Shown: piece by piece, positions 17,441-27,388 of the stretch
How positions within the stretch are numbered: the first letter of the stretch is position 1
Layout of the letters: every line of letters begins with the position of its first letter
Assembly (NCBI GenBank): GCA_938092015.1
Contig: CALKOT010000052.1
Coordinates: 1-64,000 of the forward strand
DNA length: 64,000 nucleotides
From: an uncultured Paracoccaceae bacterium
GTDB lineage: Bacteria; Pseudomonadota; Alphaproteobacteria; Rhodobacterales; Rhodobacteraceae
Direction: 5' to 3'
Position numbers and translations under genes: made by a program
The notes under the pieces: model-generated
The model's database searches: none
Told to the model about the DNA's origin: nothing
What the model saw: only the letters and a program-made list of their open reading frames with translations

Positions 17441-20400
17441 CTAGAAGATGAAATCACTTTCATCAAACGCCCCCGCGTTGTCGGTCACAACCCGAACTTG
17501 CCTTGCGCCAAAGCCGATTAGGACATCACGGCCATCCTGTTCAATGTCGAGCCCTTCAAAGGTCCGCACGCCGTTCTGGATCTGGATCTTGTCCTGACCC
17601 TGACGGAAATCAGCGATGGTATCATTGCGATCTGACGTGCGGAACTGGAACACATCCGCCCCGCCATTGCCTTTCAGCGTGTCGTCGCCGCCTTTGCCTG
17701 TGATTGTGTCGTTGCCGCCCCCGCCATTCAGCCTGTCCGCGCCGCCGCCGCCATTGATCACATCAGCGCCGCCGCCGCCCTTAACATTATCATCGCCGCT
17801 ACCGGCCTTGATGGTGTCATCGCCACCATTCCCCCGGATCACATCATCGCCGCCATTTCCTTTGATGTTATAGTCACCGCCGCCGCCTTTCAGCGTATCA
17901 TCGCCGCCATTGCCCCTAAGGCGGTCATCGCCTGCAGCCCCTTTGATATTGTCATTACCGCCGCCGCCGATGAGGAGGTCATCGCCAGCCAGGCCAGAGA
18001 TGGTGTCGTTCCCCGCGAGCGCATTGAGAATGTCGTTGAGCGGCGTGCCGATCAGCGTGTCGTCGCCATTGGTCGGTCCGGTTGGCGCCGGAGGGTCTAC
18101 TGGATCAACCGGATCGACAGGGTCCACCGGGTCTACTGGGTCCACAGGCTCACCAATCGGGTTCACCGTGATGGTCGCCGTGGCCGTGTCGGACAGCGTT
18201 CCGTCGCTCGCCCAGAAAGTAAACTGTCGGTTCCGCTGTAATCGGCGTCCGGGGTGAACTGGAACGAACCGTTTACGTTGATCATCAAGGCGCCGTTTGC
18301 GGGGCCAGAAACCTCAGTAAAGGTCAGAGTGTCCCCATCTGGGTCTGAGGCAGTCAGTGCGCCCAAAATCACTGTATCTATGTCGCCTGAGGCAGCTGCG
18401 GCGTTGGCGACCGGGGCTTCATTCACGTCGGTGATGGTGATGGTCAGGTTGTCGAAGCTGACGCCGCCGCTTTCATCCTTCGCGGCGACGCGCAACTCAA
18501 ACCTGTTGTCGCCGTTCGCGTCAGTCGGGTTCTCAAAGTCAGGCTCGGCTGACAGGCCGAGGACACCGGTTGTGGCGTTGATTGAGACTTTGCCCGCATC
18601 CGGCCCGCTAAAGATCTCGAAGCGGTCCGCTGTCAGATCTGTCGCGGTGACGGGGAAAAAGCTGAAGCCAGCGCTTGCCCCCTCCGCCAGTGAAATCGCC
18701 AGATTTCTGGTGATGACGGGGAAGGTGAAGTCTTCGTCGATTTGCAGCTCATACGCACCAAGGTCAGAGGTTCCGCCATTGTCGACGCCGATCAGGTCCA
18801 CGCCCCGCGTCTCACCGCGTGCATCGACGAGGCCCGCGATGGTTGTGGTGTCCAGTGCGGGGTTGTCCAGCCCATCCCGCAGCGCGATGGTCTGGATGGG
18901 CGCGCCATTGTCGTCCAGAAGGCCAGCGACGACGCCATTGTTGGCGCGGGTCACGGTGAAAACCGAAGCGGCGTCGGCGGTGATCGCCGACCCGGACCCG
19001 GTGGTTGGCGCAGTGACGTCGAAGGCTGCGCCGTTAGCGCCGATGATGTTCGCGCCGGTCAGCTCTATCAGGCCGTCATTGTCAGCGAAAAAGCCAACCT
19101 GTTCAAATATCTCCACCTGTTCATCGTGATCGGCCTGCTGTGCGACATTGCCCAAAATGATGTTGTTTTCGACGATCAACTCACTGTCCAGAGCATAAAC
19201 GCCGCCACCAGCCGCGTTGACGCCAAGCGTGCTGTTGCCGCTGATCGTGCTGTTCAGAGTTCGGATGTCTGCAAGGTATCCGTAGACGCCACCGCCACGT
19301 GCGCTGCTACCCTCGGTCATGTTGCCGCTGATCGTGCTATTCTCAATCGTCGCAGATCCGCGAACATGCAAGCCGCCACCATCAGAAGAGCCGGTGGTCT
19401 TGTTTCCGCTGATTGTACTGTTTGTAATCGTTGCGATAATTGTATTGATCCCGCCGCCGTCTGCGACCGAGCCATAGGTGCTGTTGTTGCTGATCGTGCT
19501 GTTTTCAACGATCACTTCGAACGACTTATCCCACCGCCATAGCCGTTATTGCCAAAGGTGCTGTTGCCGCTGACGGTACTGTTTTGGATTAATGTGGTCG
19601 CGTTTGAGTATATCCCGCCGCCTTTGAAGGCTATCCCTGACGTGCTGTTCCCGGCGATCAGGCTGTCAATCAGGGTGAGGTCGCCGTTGGCTTCAACGCC
19701 CCCGCCGCGCTGGTCGTTACCCTCAGTCCGCCCGCCTGTAACTGTCAGGCCCGTCAGCGTAAGATCCGCCGTGGCGTCGAAGACCCTTGAGTTATCGCCC
19801 AGCGTGTTGCTATCCACCGATTGCGCAACATCGGTGACGCCGCCGGAGGAAGAGGCAAGGTTGCCATTTGCGTCCAGATCATCCGCGCCTGCGTCGCCGG
19901 TGATGGTCACCAAGCCGCCGCCCTCAATGGTCAGTTCATCGGTGATACCGATCTCGCCCCGCGTCAGCCGGATCAGGCCCTGACCGCTTGGGGCGAAGGT
20001 GATGGTGTCGGGGCCGTCCTTGTAGTTGGCGTAGGCGACCGCTTCGCGGAGGGAGGTTTGGTTGTCCGTGGGATCAAAGCTGTCATCCGTCGTGGTGACG
20101 ACCAGCGAGGGGATCTCGCCGCCCGACGCCTGTACGGCCAGCTCAAAAGCGCCCAGATCGGACAGGCCGCCATTGTCGATGAAGGTCTGATCAAAGCCCC
20201 GTTCCTCCCCGCGCGCGTCCGTTCCCGTGGCGGTCGAGGCGTCGAGGGCGGGGTTCGCGACATCATCGCTCAGCACGATGGTCCGCACTGGCCCGCCATT
20301 GTCGCCAGCGACGCCGCTGGTTTGGTTTCCGTTTGAGGTTGTTATGGCGAAGACGGTTTCCGGGTCTGCGTTGATGACGTTTTCGCCATAGCCTGAAGTG

Positions 20401-21370
20401 TCAAACGCTGCCGCGTTGGCGCCGATGATGTTTTGGTCGGTGACGGCCGGTGCGTCGCCAAGAAAGTTAATCTCATTGCCTTCGACTAAGGCGTTGTTCC
20501 CAAGTACGATGCTGTTAACAATTTCAAAGTCGGCAATGGGGGTTCTTTCATTTATCCCGCCGCCGTTATTCTTGGCCTGATTGCCTGTAATCGTGCTGTT
20601 CGTCATCCTGATGAGGGTGTAACTCGAATCGATCGCTCCGCCATCCGAAAAGTCGCCAAAAGCGGAGTTCCCGGCGAACGACGATTACTGATGGTCAGTC
20701 TGCTATAAAGCGTTGAGACCCCGCCGCCACCGTCTCCAGCGCGGTTCTCGCTGATATCGCTATTCGTTATCGTGATATCGGCGAATTCGCCAGAAATTGC
20801 GGCGCCGTCACGGCCCGCAGCCGTACTATTCCCGGCTATTGTGCTGTTGTTGATCGTAACGCTGGCACTGTCTGCCGCATTTCTTTCATCGGTGACCCTG
20901 ATCGCGCCACTGTCATTATCACCTTCATTCGCCCGCCCGCCCGCCTGTCAGCGTCAGGCCGTCAATGACCACATCGCCGCCATCTGAGATGTTGAAGATC
21001 CACGTGTTGCCCGCCAGCTGCGCCTCATAGGCTGCGGCGGCGTTCGTCACCTCGCCGGAAAAGCCTGCGCCAGTAACAGCGTATCATTTTCATCCGCATC
21101 GCCGCTGACCGTGATGCGGTTCTCACCCTCGATCCTCAGATCGCTGGTGATCGCGATCTCTGCCCCCTGCGTTAGCTTGATCGTGCCACTCAGCCCGGCG
21201 GCGAAGGTGATCGTGTCCTCCTCCTCCGTGGCGTTCGCCAGCGCGATTGCTTCGCGGAGGGAGATGGCGGGGCCGATGGGGACAACGATTGGAAAGAAAG
21301 CCGTGCCAATATTGATTTCTGCGCCGTAGTCAGCCTCATCGACAAGCGTATTGACTTCAAACGTGGCCAT
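17441..21370 (-). pseudogene. large secreted beta-helix / RTX-type calcium-binding protein, five frame breaks
   Basis: Original product about 1300 aa. It starts MATFEVNTLVDEAD with an ISLREAIALANA (CSLREA-like) segment, repeats this with TSLREAVAYANY, then has many parallel beta-helix rungs of the NSTISGN type, a cadherin-like/VCBS stretch (VNEAPVANA, DPDGDTLTF), a VDP linker of six repeats, and C-terminal RTX nonapeptides (GGGGNDTITGKGGDD) with an IADFRQGQDKI end typical of type I secretion. The frame changes near 21050, 20931-20945, 20690, 19520 and 18221; four look like one missing base and one like an extra 4-bp repeat unit. Likely a dead adhesin or polysaccharide-active protein. No secretion genes nearby. 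Confidence 0.8.
20931..20945. repeat. GCCC tetranucleotide tract inside the beta-helix/RTX gene
   Basis: (GCCC)3GCC on the plus strand. On the coding strand, removing one GGGC unit restores the frame (TGGRANEGDND, parallel to TGGRTEGNDQ later in the gene). This is a slippage-prone tract holding the gene out of frame. Confidence 0.75.
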
Positions 21371-21451
21371 AGCGGCGTCCCTTCAGACAGAATGGGGCTA
21401 TGGCGATTGGATCTTACGTCACTTCGTGCGGCGTTTTGAAAACCGAAAAAG

Positions 21452-21469
21452 CGTTTGCATCGGCAAACG
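21452..21469. promoter_or_regulatory. inverted repeat upstream of the RTX gene
   Basis: CGTTTGC-ATCG-GCAAACG, 7-bp arms, 82 bp upstream of the start of the beta-helix/RTX gene. Position suits an operator. The surrounding bases contain several related CGTTT/AAACG words. Confidence 0.4.
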
Positions 21470-21561
21470 TGGTCGGATTTCGAAACGCCACAACGTTTGA
21501 TCAAAACGCTTCTACGCCCCGGCAAGCAGGACCACACGCGCATGGAAGGGGGCGGACTTCT

Positions 21562-21579
21562 ATATCCCATATGGGATAT
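21562..21579. promoter_or_regulatory. perfect 18-bp palindrome, possible operator
   Basis: ATATCCCATATGGGATAT between the RTX gene start (21370) and the end of the LuxR/hydrolase gene (21661). Perfect two-fold symmetry with no loop suggests a protein-binding site rather than a terminator. Confidence 0.45.
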
Positions 21580-21660
21580 TGACAGCGTTTTTCGCGCTTA
21601 ATTTCCCTGTGATTTTAACTCTAAGTGCAAATCAGCACAGTGCCCACCGCTGGGCGTGTC

Positions 21661-23392
21661 TCAGCGCTGCAAGTACGGCTCCACCACGTCGAAAACGTCG
21701 CTCGTGTACTGGAAAAACAGCCACTGGCCTGCATCGGGGTAGATGTGGAACTCGATCCAGGGATAGTCCACCTGGCTTTCCGCCAGCGTATCGGGATGCA
21801 CTGATGGGTCCATCTGCCCGTTCATCGAATGATAGGGCACTTCGCCCTCGATCCGTGGGAAGAGGGTCAGCTGCTCCTCCGAATGGTACATCAGGCACTG
21901 GCGGATGAACGCCTCATGCCCGCTGTGATGGTCTGACAGCGCGACCTCGCTGCCCTCAATCACCGCGTCCCTTATGTCGGGGTTTTCGAACAATTTTAGG
22001 TCCGCGGGGGACTTGGCGAACATCGTCTCCACCATCTTCTGCTTGCCCATCTTGCGCACGAACTTGAAGCTGGCCTTGGCGACAAAGGGCAGGAGTTTGG
22101 GGAAGTACCGCGCGGTTGAGTGAACCAGCCGATACAGGGGCTGTTGCCGCGATGCTTGCTCATCATTCAGAAAGGGAGAGCAGCCGCTGGTTGCGATGAT
22201 CGCAGTGACCGATCCTGGGCGGATAAGATGCATTCTTGCAGCGAAACTGTTGTCGGCGGCCATTGAGATGACGAGGAGGGTTTTGATCCCCTCATGGTCC
22301 ATCACAGTCAGCAGATCCTGCGCGACCTGATCGCCAAAGTTGTCGCCGTCTGGCACGGGCGCAGATTGCCCGAACCCCGCGCGAATGGGGGATATGACGC
22401 AAATGTCGCGCTTCTTCCTCTATGAATATAGGCAGGCGTGACAGGCCAAGCTCAGTCTGCAGGTAGAATACCGGCGCGCCGTTTGGATCGCCCAGGATCA
22501 GGTATTCCAGCTTGCGCCCGTCAGGCCCGGTTACAAAACGCTGCTCGGCTGGGGGCAGTTTACCGGTTGTCCCCTGCCCGTTTTCGTCGCCGGTCGTAGA
22601 GACGACCATGATCGACATGATTAGGCGCACCAGTTCGATCTGACTGCGCGATCCGGTTTTGGCGAAGATGCTTTTGATTTGGTTGCGAACGGTGCCAACA
22701 GTACTACCACGTGCAACAGCGATGTCAGCGACACTTTTGCAATCGACGATCAGGCGAATGATAAAGCTTTCGGCGCTGGACAGGCCAAAGGCATTGCCAA
22801 GCAATTCGGTGTAGTTTTCGGGCCACTGAATGTCAGATGAGATCGCAGCGACATAGGTCTCGCCGGATTTGGTGCGCAGGGGTCGAAGTTGAAACACGAT
22901 CAACCGCTCGCTCGTCTCACGGCGCACCCGAACCAGCGCCTGCGTGGAGTCATGTTGCTGTAGCAAAGCGCGGTTGTGGTTCAGAAACGAATCCAGATCG
23001 GCCTTTATGATCGGCAGGTTGGCGACGCTATCGCCAACTTTTGCAGATAGAAGCTGGGCGCCAATCTCGTTCGTCGCAGCGATATGAAGATTGTGGTCAA
23101 AGATTAAGGCAGCAGCCGATCCGATATCTTCCACATACCGTGCGATTTCAGGGATCTCAGCATCTTCGGGATGGGTGCTGATGCGATCAAGGATCTTTTC
23201 CGCCCTAAGGATATGGGCCGAAACCCGGTTTTCCAGTTCGGCTGCACCGCCTGCTGCAATCTGCGGCCACAACCGGTCAGCCCAGGCATCCGACAAATCA
23301 TCATATCGCTCAGGGTCCAGCGCGACATCATAGATCACATCCAGAACGTCGACCGATCCCTCAGTGTTTGATAGGTCGTCAGTTATCTGCAC
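21661..23392 (-). pseudogene. LuxR-type regulator fused to an alpha/beta hydrolase, frameshifted
   Basis: The first part (23392 to about 22400) has a sensor-like N-terminus and a LuxR helix-turn-helix near residue 205-265 (GLSSAESFIIRLIVDCKSVADIAVARGSTVGTV), then starts a hydrolase domain (RKLEYLILGDPNGAPVFYLQ). It runs out of frame after FIEEEAR. A frame starting CVISPIRAGFGQSAP carries the rest of the hydrolase to 21661. The join is exact if GCGCGAC were GCGCGCGAC, giving EEARDICVISPIRAGFG; one CG unit has been lost near 22407-22411. Fused HTH-hydrolase regulators of this layout occur in roseobacters; the ligand is unknown. Confidence 0.8.
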
Positions 23393-23623
23393 AAGCCGAG
23401 GATCCCCAAAATACCGCGAAGCGCCGTTCAGTCACTGTGAAGCAGCGCGGAAATTTATAAAAGGTGTTTTCCACGACGGATTTATGGCCGGTATCTGGGG
23501 TGTAGTTTGACGTCCGCCTAGGTTCTGAATGTCAGTTGGATTTTGGCTTCTGATATGTGAAACGCAGGTGCTGGCCAAGATTAACTAGACATTAATACCA
23601 TTATATAACAGTAAGTTACCTAT

Positions 23624-23641
23624 GGTTTCACGCGTGAAACC
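23624..23641. promoter_or_regulatory. perfect 18-bp palindrome beside the second GlxA gene
   Basis: GGTTTCACGCGTGAAACC lies 8 bp beyond the GlxA stop and upstream of the LuxR/hydrolase gene. A partial copy, TTGCACGCGTGAAAC (24691-24705), lies on the other side of the GlxA gene. Likely a regulator site, possibly for GlxA itself. Confidence 0.45.
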
Positions 23642-23649
23642 TTTGCGAT

Positions 23650-24600
23650 TTAGCCGGTTTTTCGCTGGTACGGCGTTTCCCCGTAACGGACGCGGTAGCA
23701 TTTTGAGAAATGCGATGGCGACGTGAACCCGCACGCCATGGCCACGTTGATCACACTCATATCGGTTTGGCGCAGCAGATGCCGGGCCCGGGCCAATCGC
23801 GCCTCCATCCGGTACTTCTTGGGCGAACAGTTCAGGTAGCGCCCTGTCAGACGTTCCAGTTGCCGCGTGGAAAGACCAACCTCAGCCGCGATATCCGAGG
23901 TGCGCAAAGGCTCATCCAGCTGCGTTTCCATCAGCTCCACCGCTTTGGCGAGCTTAGGATTGCGGATACCGATCCGACCGTTCAGCGAGAACCGCTGGCC
24001 ATCATGCTCAGTCCGTACCGAAGCATAGACCAGCCCCTCAGCCGCCTGTCGGGCCAGTTCCTCGCCATGGTCATCTTCGATGATCGACAGCGCCAGGTCA
24101 GTCGCCGCCGCCCCGCCAGAGGCTGAGAAATACCTGCCATCCTTCACAAAGACCGATGGTTTCAGGTCGACTTCAGGATGATCCTCCATGAACGCATCAT
24201 GGTATTCCCAGTGGATCGCACAGGATTTGCCGCCGAGTAGACCAGCTTCAGCCAACACATAGGCCCCGCAACAAATAGCGCCAATTTTTCCTCGTGTGTG
24301 GGTGTCATGCCAGCGTAGCCAACGTTTGATCGCCGGCGTCGCGTGGCGTTTGGCGTCGAGACCAGCGACAACGATGATATCGCTATCAGTCAGGCGGTCA
24401 TCCAACCCGATATCAACCTTGGTCGACGTCCCGTTTGAACTGTTGGCATGGTCCCCGCCTTCACAAGCCAATTGCCAGCGGTACAGTTCTTTCTCTGCGG
24501 CAAGATTGGCTATGCGAAACGCCTCAATCGCACACGAGAATGGCATGTGAGAGAAATTCTCAGTCAGCAGGAAGGTATAAGTTTTTATTTTCTGGCTCAT
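23650..24600 (-). CDS. GlxA-family transcriptional regulator
   Basis: 316 aa from ATG 24600 (an upstream in-frame start at 24630 would add 10 residues before MSQKIKTYTF). Residues about 5-190 form the DJ-1/PfpI-like domain, including the GAICCGAYVLAEAGLLGG nucleophile-elbow region; residues about 215-315 are the AraC-type DNA-binding domain with RTSDIAAEVGLSTRQLERL and MSVINVAMACGFTSPSHFSK. It sits before an FAD oxidoreductase, threonine aldolase and YcgN run on the same strand, so it may control amino-acid or betaine-type catabolism. Two symmetric DNA sites flank it. Confidence 0.87.
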   Translation of the reverse strand: MSQKIKTYTFLLTENFSHMPFSCAIEAFRIANLAAEKELYRWQLACEGGDHANSSNGTSTKVDIGLDDRLTDSDIIVVAGLDAKRHATPAIKRWLRWHDTHTRGKIGAICCGAYVLAEAGLLGGKSCAIHWEYHDAFMEDHPEVDLKPSVFVKDGRYFSASGGAAATDLALSIIEDDHGEELARQAAEGLVYASVRTEHDGQRFSLNGRIGIRNPKLAKAVELMETQLDEPLRTSDIAAEVGLSTRQLERLTGRYLNCSPKKYRMEARLARARHLLRQTDMSVINVAMACGFTSPSHFSKCYRVRYGETPYQRKTG

Positions 24601-24636
24601 CAGTCTTTTCGCGTTGGTGTTCGCTCCCACTTACCC

Positions 24637-24653
24637 ACGTCAGTAACTGACGT
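24637..24653. promoter_or_regulatory. 17-bp inverted repeat upstream of the GlxA gene
   Basis: ACGTCAGT-A-ACTGACGT, a perfect 8+1+8 dyad centred 45 bp before the GlxA start. Its place suggests autoregulation. Confidence 0.45.
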
Positions 24654-24704
24654 ATACCAAACTACGACGCCGATGTCGCTTTTACGCCATTGCACGCGTG
24701 AAAC

Positions 24705-25799
24705 TTAAAGCAACGTTTCCACATGCTTCGCAATCGCAAGGCTTGATGTAAGGCCAGGGCTTTCAATACCAAACAGGCCAACATAGCCGCTCACGCCATG
24801 TTCAGCAGGGCCGATGATCCGGAAATCACCATCTGGTTCGCCCTTGGGAACAATCTTGGGGCGAACGCCAGCATAGTCCGGCGTTAGCGCGCCATCTTTC
24901 AGGTCAGGCCAGTATTTGCGAACTGCCGCGTAGAACTTGTCGCCCCGCTCAGCCGGAACGTCGTAGCTTTCCTCATCGACCCAATCGACGTCTGGCCCAA
25001 ACTTGGCTTGACCGGCGATGTCCAATGTCAGGTGAACGCCTAATCCGCCCTGAACTGGCGCTGGGTATATTAGTGTCTGAAAAGGCGATCTTCCAGCGTG
25101 GCTGAAGTAGCAACCCTTTGCGTAGAAAAGATCCGGCTTGTAGGCGTCGTCTACGCCTTCAGTCAGTTTAGCCAGTGCATTGGCGCCCAATCCGGCAGAG
25201 TTGATCACTTCCTTTGCGCCCAGCGTCATTGGCGCATCACCGCCAACTTCAACCACATGCGGGTCACCCAGTTTGATCGAGGTTACAGGTGCATTGAGCG
25301 CAAGCATGGCGCCGCGATCCTCTGCCTCGCCCAGCAAAGACGCCATCAAACCGTGACTATCGACAACACCAGTAGAAGGCGACCACATCGCACCAGTGCA
25401 ACTCAGCGAAGGTTCACGCGCCAGTGCTTCTTCGCGGCTGATTAAAACAGTATCTATAACCCCATTGTCGTGAGCCTTCTTCAGAATTGCACCCATCGTT
25501 TGCAATTCATCCTCGGTAGTCGCGACAACCAGTTTGCCACAGCGTTTCACAGCGACTTTATGGCTTTCGCAATAGTTATAGAGCATGTGCTTGCCTTCAA
25601 CGCAGAACCGCGCCTTCAGGCTGTCTTTGCGATAATACAGCCCAGCATGAATGACTTCAGAGTTCCGGGACGACACGCCAGAACCGTATAGATCTTCCTT
25701 CTCTACAATAACCACTTCGCGCCCTGACCGGGCTAATGCCCGCGCAATGGCAAGGCCTACAACGCCTCCGCCGATGACGAGTGTTTCGACCGTTTCCAT
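24705..25799 (-). CDS. NAD(P)/FAD-dependent oxidoreductase, L-2-hydroxyglutarate oxidase (LhgO)-like
   Basis: 364 aa. The FAD motif TLVIGGGVVGLAIARALARSG lies at residue 6, followed by SSRNSEVIHAGLYY, a signature of the LhgO/YgaF group that oxidises L-2-hydroxyglutarate to 2-oxoglutarate with electrons going to the quinone pool. C-terminal segment (GVRPKIV, IGPAEHGVSGYVGLFGIESPGLTSSLAIA) is also typical. Start ATG overlaps the threonine aldolase stop by one base (TGATG). Other 2-hydroxy or amino acids are possible substrates. Confidence 0.88.
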   Translation of the reverse strand: METVETLVIGGGVVGLAIARALARSGREVVIVEKEDLYGSGVSSRNSEVIHAGLYYRKDSLKARFCVEGKHMLYNYCESHKVAVKRCGKLVVATTEDELQTMGAILKKAHDNGVIDTVLISREEALAREPSLSCTGAMWSPSTGVVDSHGLMASLLGEAEDRGAMLALNAPVTSIKLGDPHVVEVGGDAPMTLGAKEVINSAGLGANALAKLTEGVDDAYKPDLFYAKGCYFSHAGRSPFQTLIYPAPVQGGLGVHLTLDIAGQAKFGPDVDWVDEESYDVPAERGDKFYAAVRKYWPDLKDGALTPDYAGVRPKIVPKGEPDGDFRIIGPAEHGVSGYVGLFGIESPGLTSSLAIAKHVETLL

Positions 25800-26839
25800 C
25801 AGGTGATGACCTTCAGAAAGGCGTCCACCTCTTCGCCAGTAGTTTGGGCTGAACAGACAAGGCGGCAGGCCAACATCTCATCATCAGGGCCATCGAGATC
25901 GCCAATCAGGGCGTATGCAGCACCTTTGGCGCGGGCAGATTTATGGATTCTGCGAGGCAGCTCAACAAACATCAAGTTTGCTTCTACGGGATGTATCAAA
26001 TTGGCGTGCGATAGCTTTGATAGTCCATCCGCCAATCTGCCGGCGGTCGCATTCGCGCGCCCCGCCAGTTCCAACCAAAGATCGTCAGTCATCATTGCTT
26101 CGAACTGTGCAGCGAGAAAACGCATCTTCGAAAACAAGTGCCCTGCTCTCTTGCGCCGCAACTCAAATTCCCAAGCCAGCTTTGGGTCAAACAGAATGAC
26201 TGCTTCAGCCGCGATGGCGCCATTTTTCGTGGCGCCTAGGCAAAGGATATCAACGCCAGCTTTCCAGCTAAGCTCTGCAGGCGTGCAGCCAAGTGCTGCA
26301 ACGGCGTATGCAAAGCGGGTGCCGTCCATATGAACGCTGACATCTGCCTTCATTGCGACGGCGCTTAGCGCATCAACTGCGGAAGGATCATAGAGTGTAC
26401 CAGCTTCGGTCGCATTCGTAATGCTGAGCGGCCCTCGTTGAGCGCCGTGGACGTCGCCTTGAGCAGTCCTGTCCAGCCGGGCCTGCAAACCTTCGGGCAG
26501 CATGCGCCCATGTTCCCCCGGGATCAGGGCCAGCTTGGCGCCGCCGGAAAAGAACTCGGGCCCATTACACTCATCTTCTTCAATATGCGCGGATTGATGG
26601 CAGTAGATCGCATTCCAAGGCTCTGCCAGACAGGCGAGCGCCAGTGAATTAGCTGCCGTTCCCGTAGCAACAAAATAGACTGCGGCTTCAGGCGCTTCAA
26701 ACCGATCGCGGATCATATCCGCAGCGCGCGATGTGCCTTCATCATTGCCGTAAGCCATTGCCCAGCCGGGCGCGGCGTTAGTCATGGCCAGTAGAACCTC
26801 AGGCGCAACGCCTGCTGCGTTGTCAGAGCTGAACCACAT
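25799..26839 (-). CDS. ltaE: low-specificity L-threonine aldolase family protein
   Basis: 346-aa PLP enzyme that cleaves threonine or related beta-hydroxy amino acids to glycine and an aldehyde. Seen: N-terminal MWFSSDNAAGVAPEVLLAM, the aspartate/His region VSVHMDGTRFAYAVAALG, and the PLP lysine in CLGATKNGAIAAEAV near residue 205. Overlaps both neighbours by one base, so the three-gene run is coupled. The glycine link matches the sarcosine theme of the left end. Confidence 0.9.
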   Translation of the reverse strand: MWFSSDNAAGVAPEVLLAMTNAAPGWAMAYGNDEGTSRAADMIRDRFEAPEAAVYFVATGTAANSLALACLAEPWNAIYCHQSAHIEEDECNGPEFFSGGAKLALIPGEHGRMLPEGLQARLDRTAQGDVHGAQRGPLSITNATEAGTLYDPSAVDALSAVAMKADVSVHMDGTRFAYAVAALGCTPAELSWKAGVDILCLGATKNGAIAAEAVILFDPKLAWEFELRRKRAGHLFSKMRFLAAQFEAMMTDDLWLELAGRANATAGRLADGLSKLSHANLIHPVEANLMFVELPRRIHKSARAKGAAYALIGDLDGPDDEMLACRLVCSAQTTGEEVDAFLKVIT

Positions 26840-27294
26840 CAGCGAAACCCTTCCATAATCCGATCTTCATAGTCTTCTTCATCAACTTCGTATTCAGGAA
26901 CAGTCAGGCCGCGTACTGAAATTCCCGCTTCCTCCACACTGTCGGCACGACCACTGACAAGTGGATGCCACGGCTTCAAGTCCTTCCCTTCCGCCAACAA
27001 ACGATAAGCGCAGGTTGAAGGCATCCATTCCTTGTCTTCATCGATGCTTTCAGGTGTTAGCAGCACGCACCCCTTCACCAATTGACGGCGCAGAGCATAG
27101 TTTCCACATCGACAGGTATCTGGGTCAAAAAGGCGGCAATGAACATCGGTATAGGCGATCTCACCCGTATCTTCGTCTTCTAGCTTAAGAACACAGCAAC
27201 GGCCGCAACCATCGCACAACGCTTCCCATTCCTGCCGGGACATGTCTTCCAGTGGTTTTTCCCGCCAGAATCCGGGTGTAAGAGCCTTGTCCAT
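26839..27294 (-). CDS. YcgN-family cysteine cluster protein
   Basis: 151 aa from ATG 27294 (15 extra residues possible from 27339). Cys residues sit at about 27, 30, 33 and 34 (CDGCGRCC) and later in CRLFDPDTCRCGNY and PSTCAY, the UPF0153/YkgJ-type metal or Fe-S binding pattern. Function of the family is not established. First gene of the coupled run with threonine aldolase and the FAD enzyme; divergent from the TlpA-like gene. Confidence 0.88.
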   Translation of the reverse strand: MDKALTPGFWREKPLEDMSRQEWEALCDGCGRCCVLKLEDEDTGEIAYTDVHCRLFDPDTCRCGNYALRRQLVKGCVLLTPESIDEDKEWMPSTCAYRLLAEGKDLKPWHPLVSGRADSVEEAGISVRGLTVPEYEVDEEDYEDRIMEGFR

Positions 27295-27388
27295 CAGTTT
27301 TCCGTGACCATACCTTGTTCTGCCTCGCTTCGGTCGCATTAGGGCGCACAGAACTGACGGGAAGACAAGAGTTTAAGGAGCCTGCCCC

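Noticed and set aside
18070-18160. Tandem 9-bp repeats in the RTX gene
   Set aside because: They encode the VDP linker and keep the reading frame; an ordinary protein linker.
18254-19129. Several plus-strand frames opposite the beta-helix/RTX gene
   Set aside because: Low-complexity Ser/Ala/Pro-rich shadows caused by the repeats on the coding strand.
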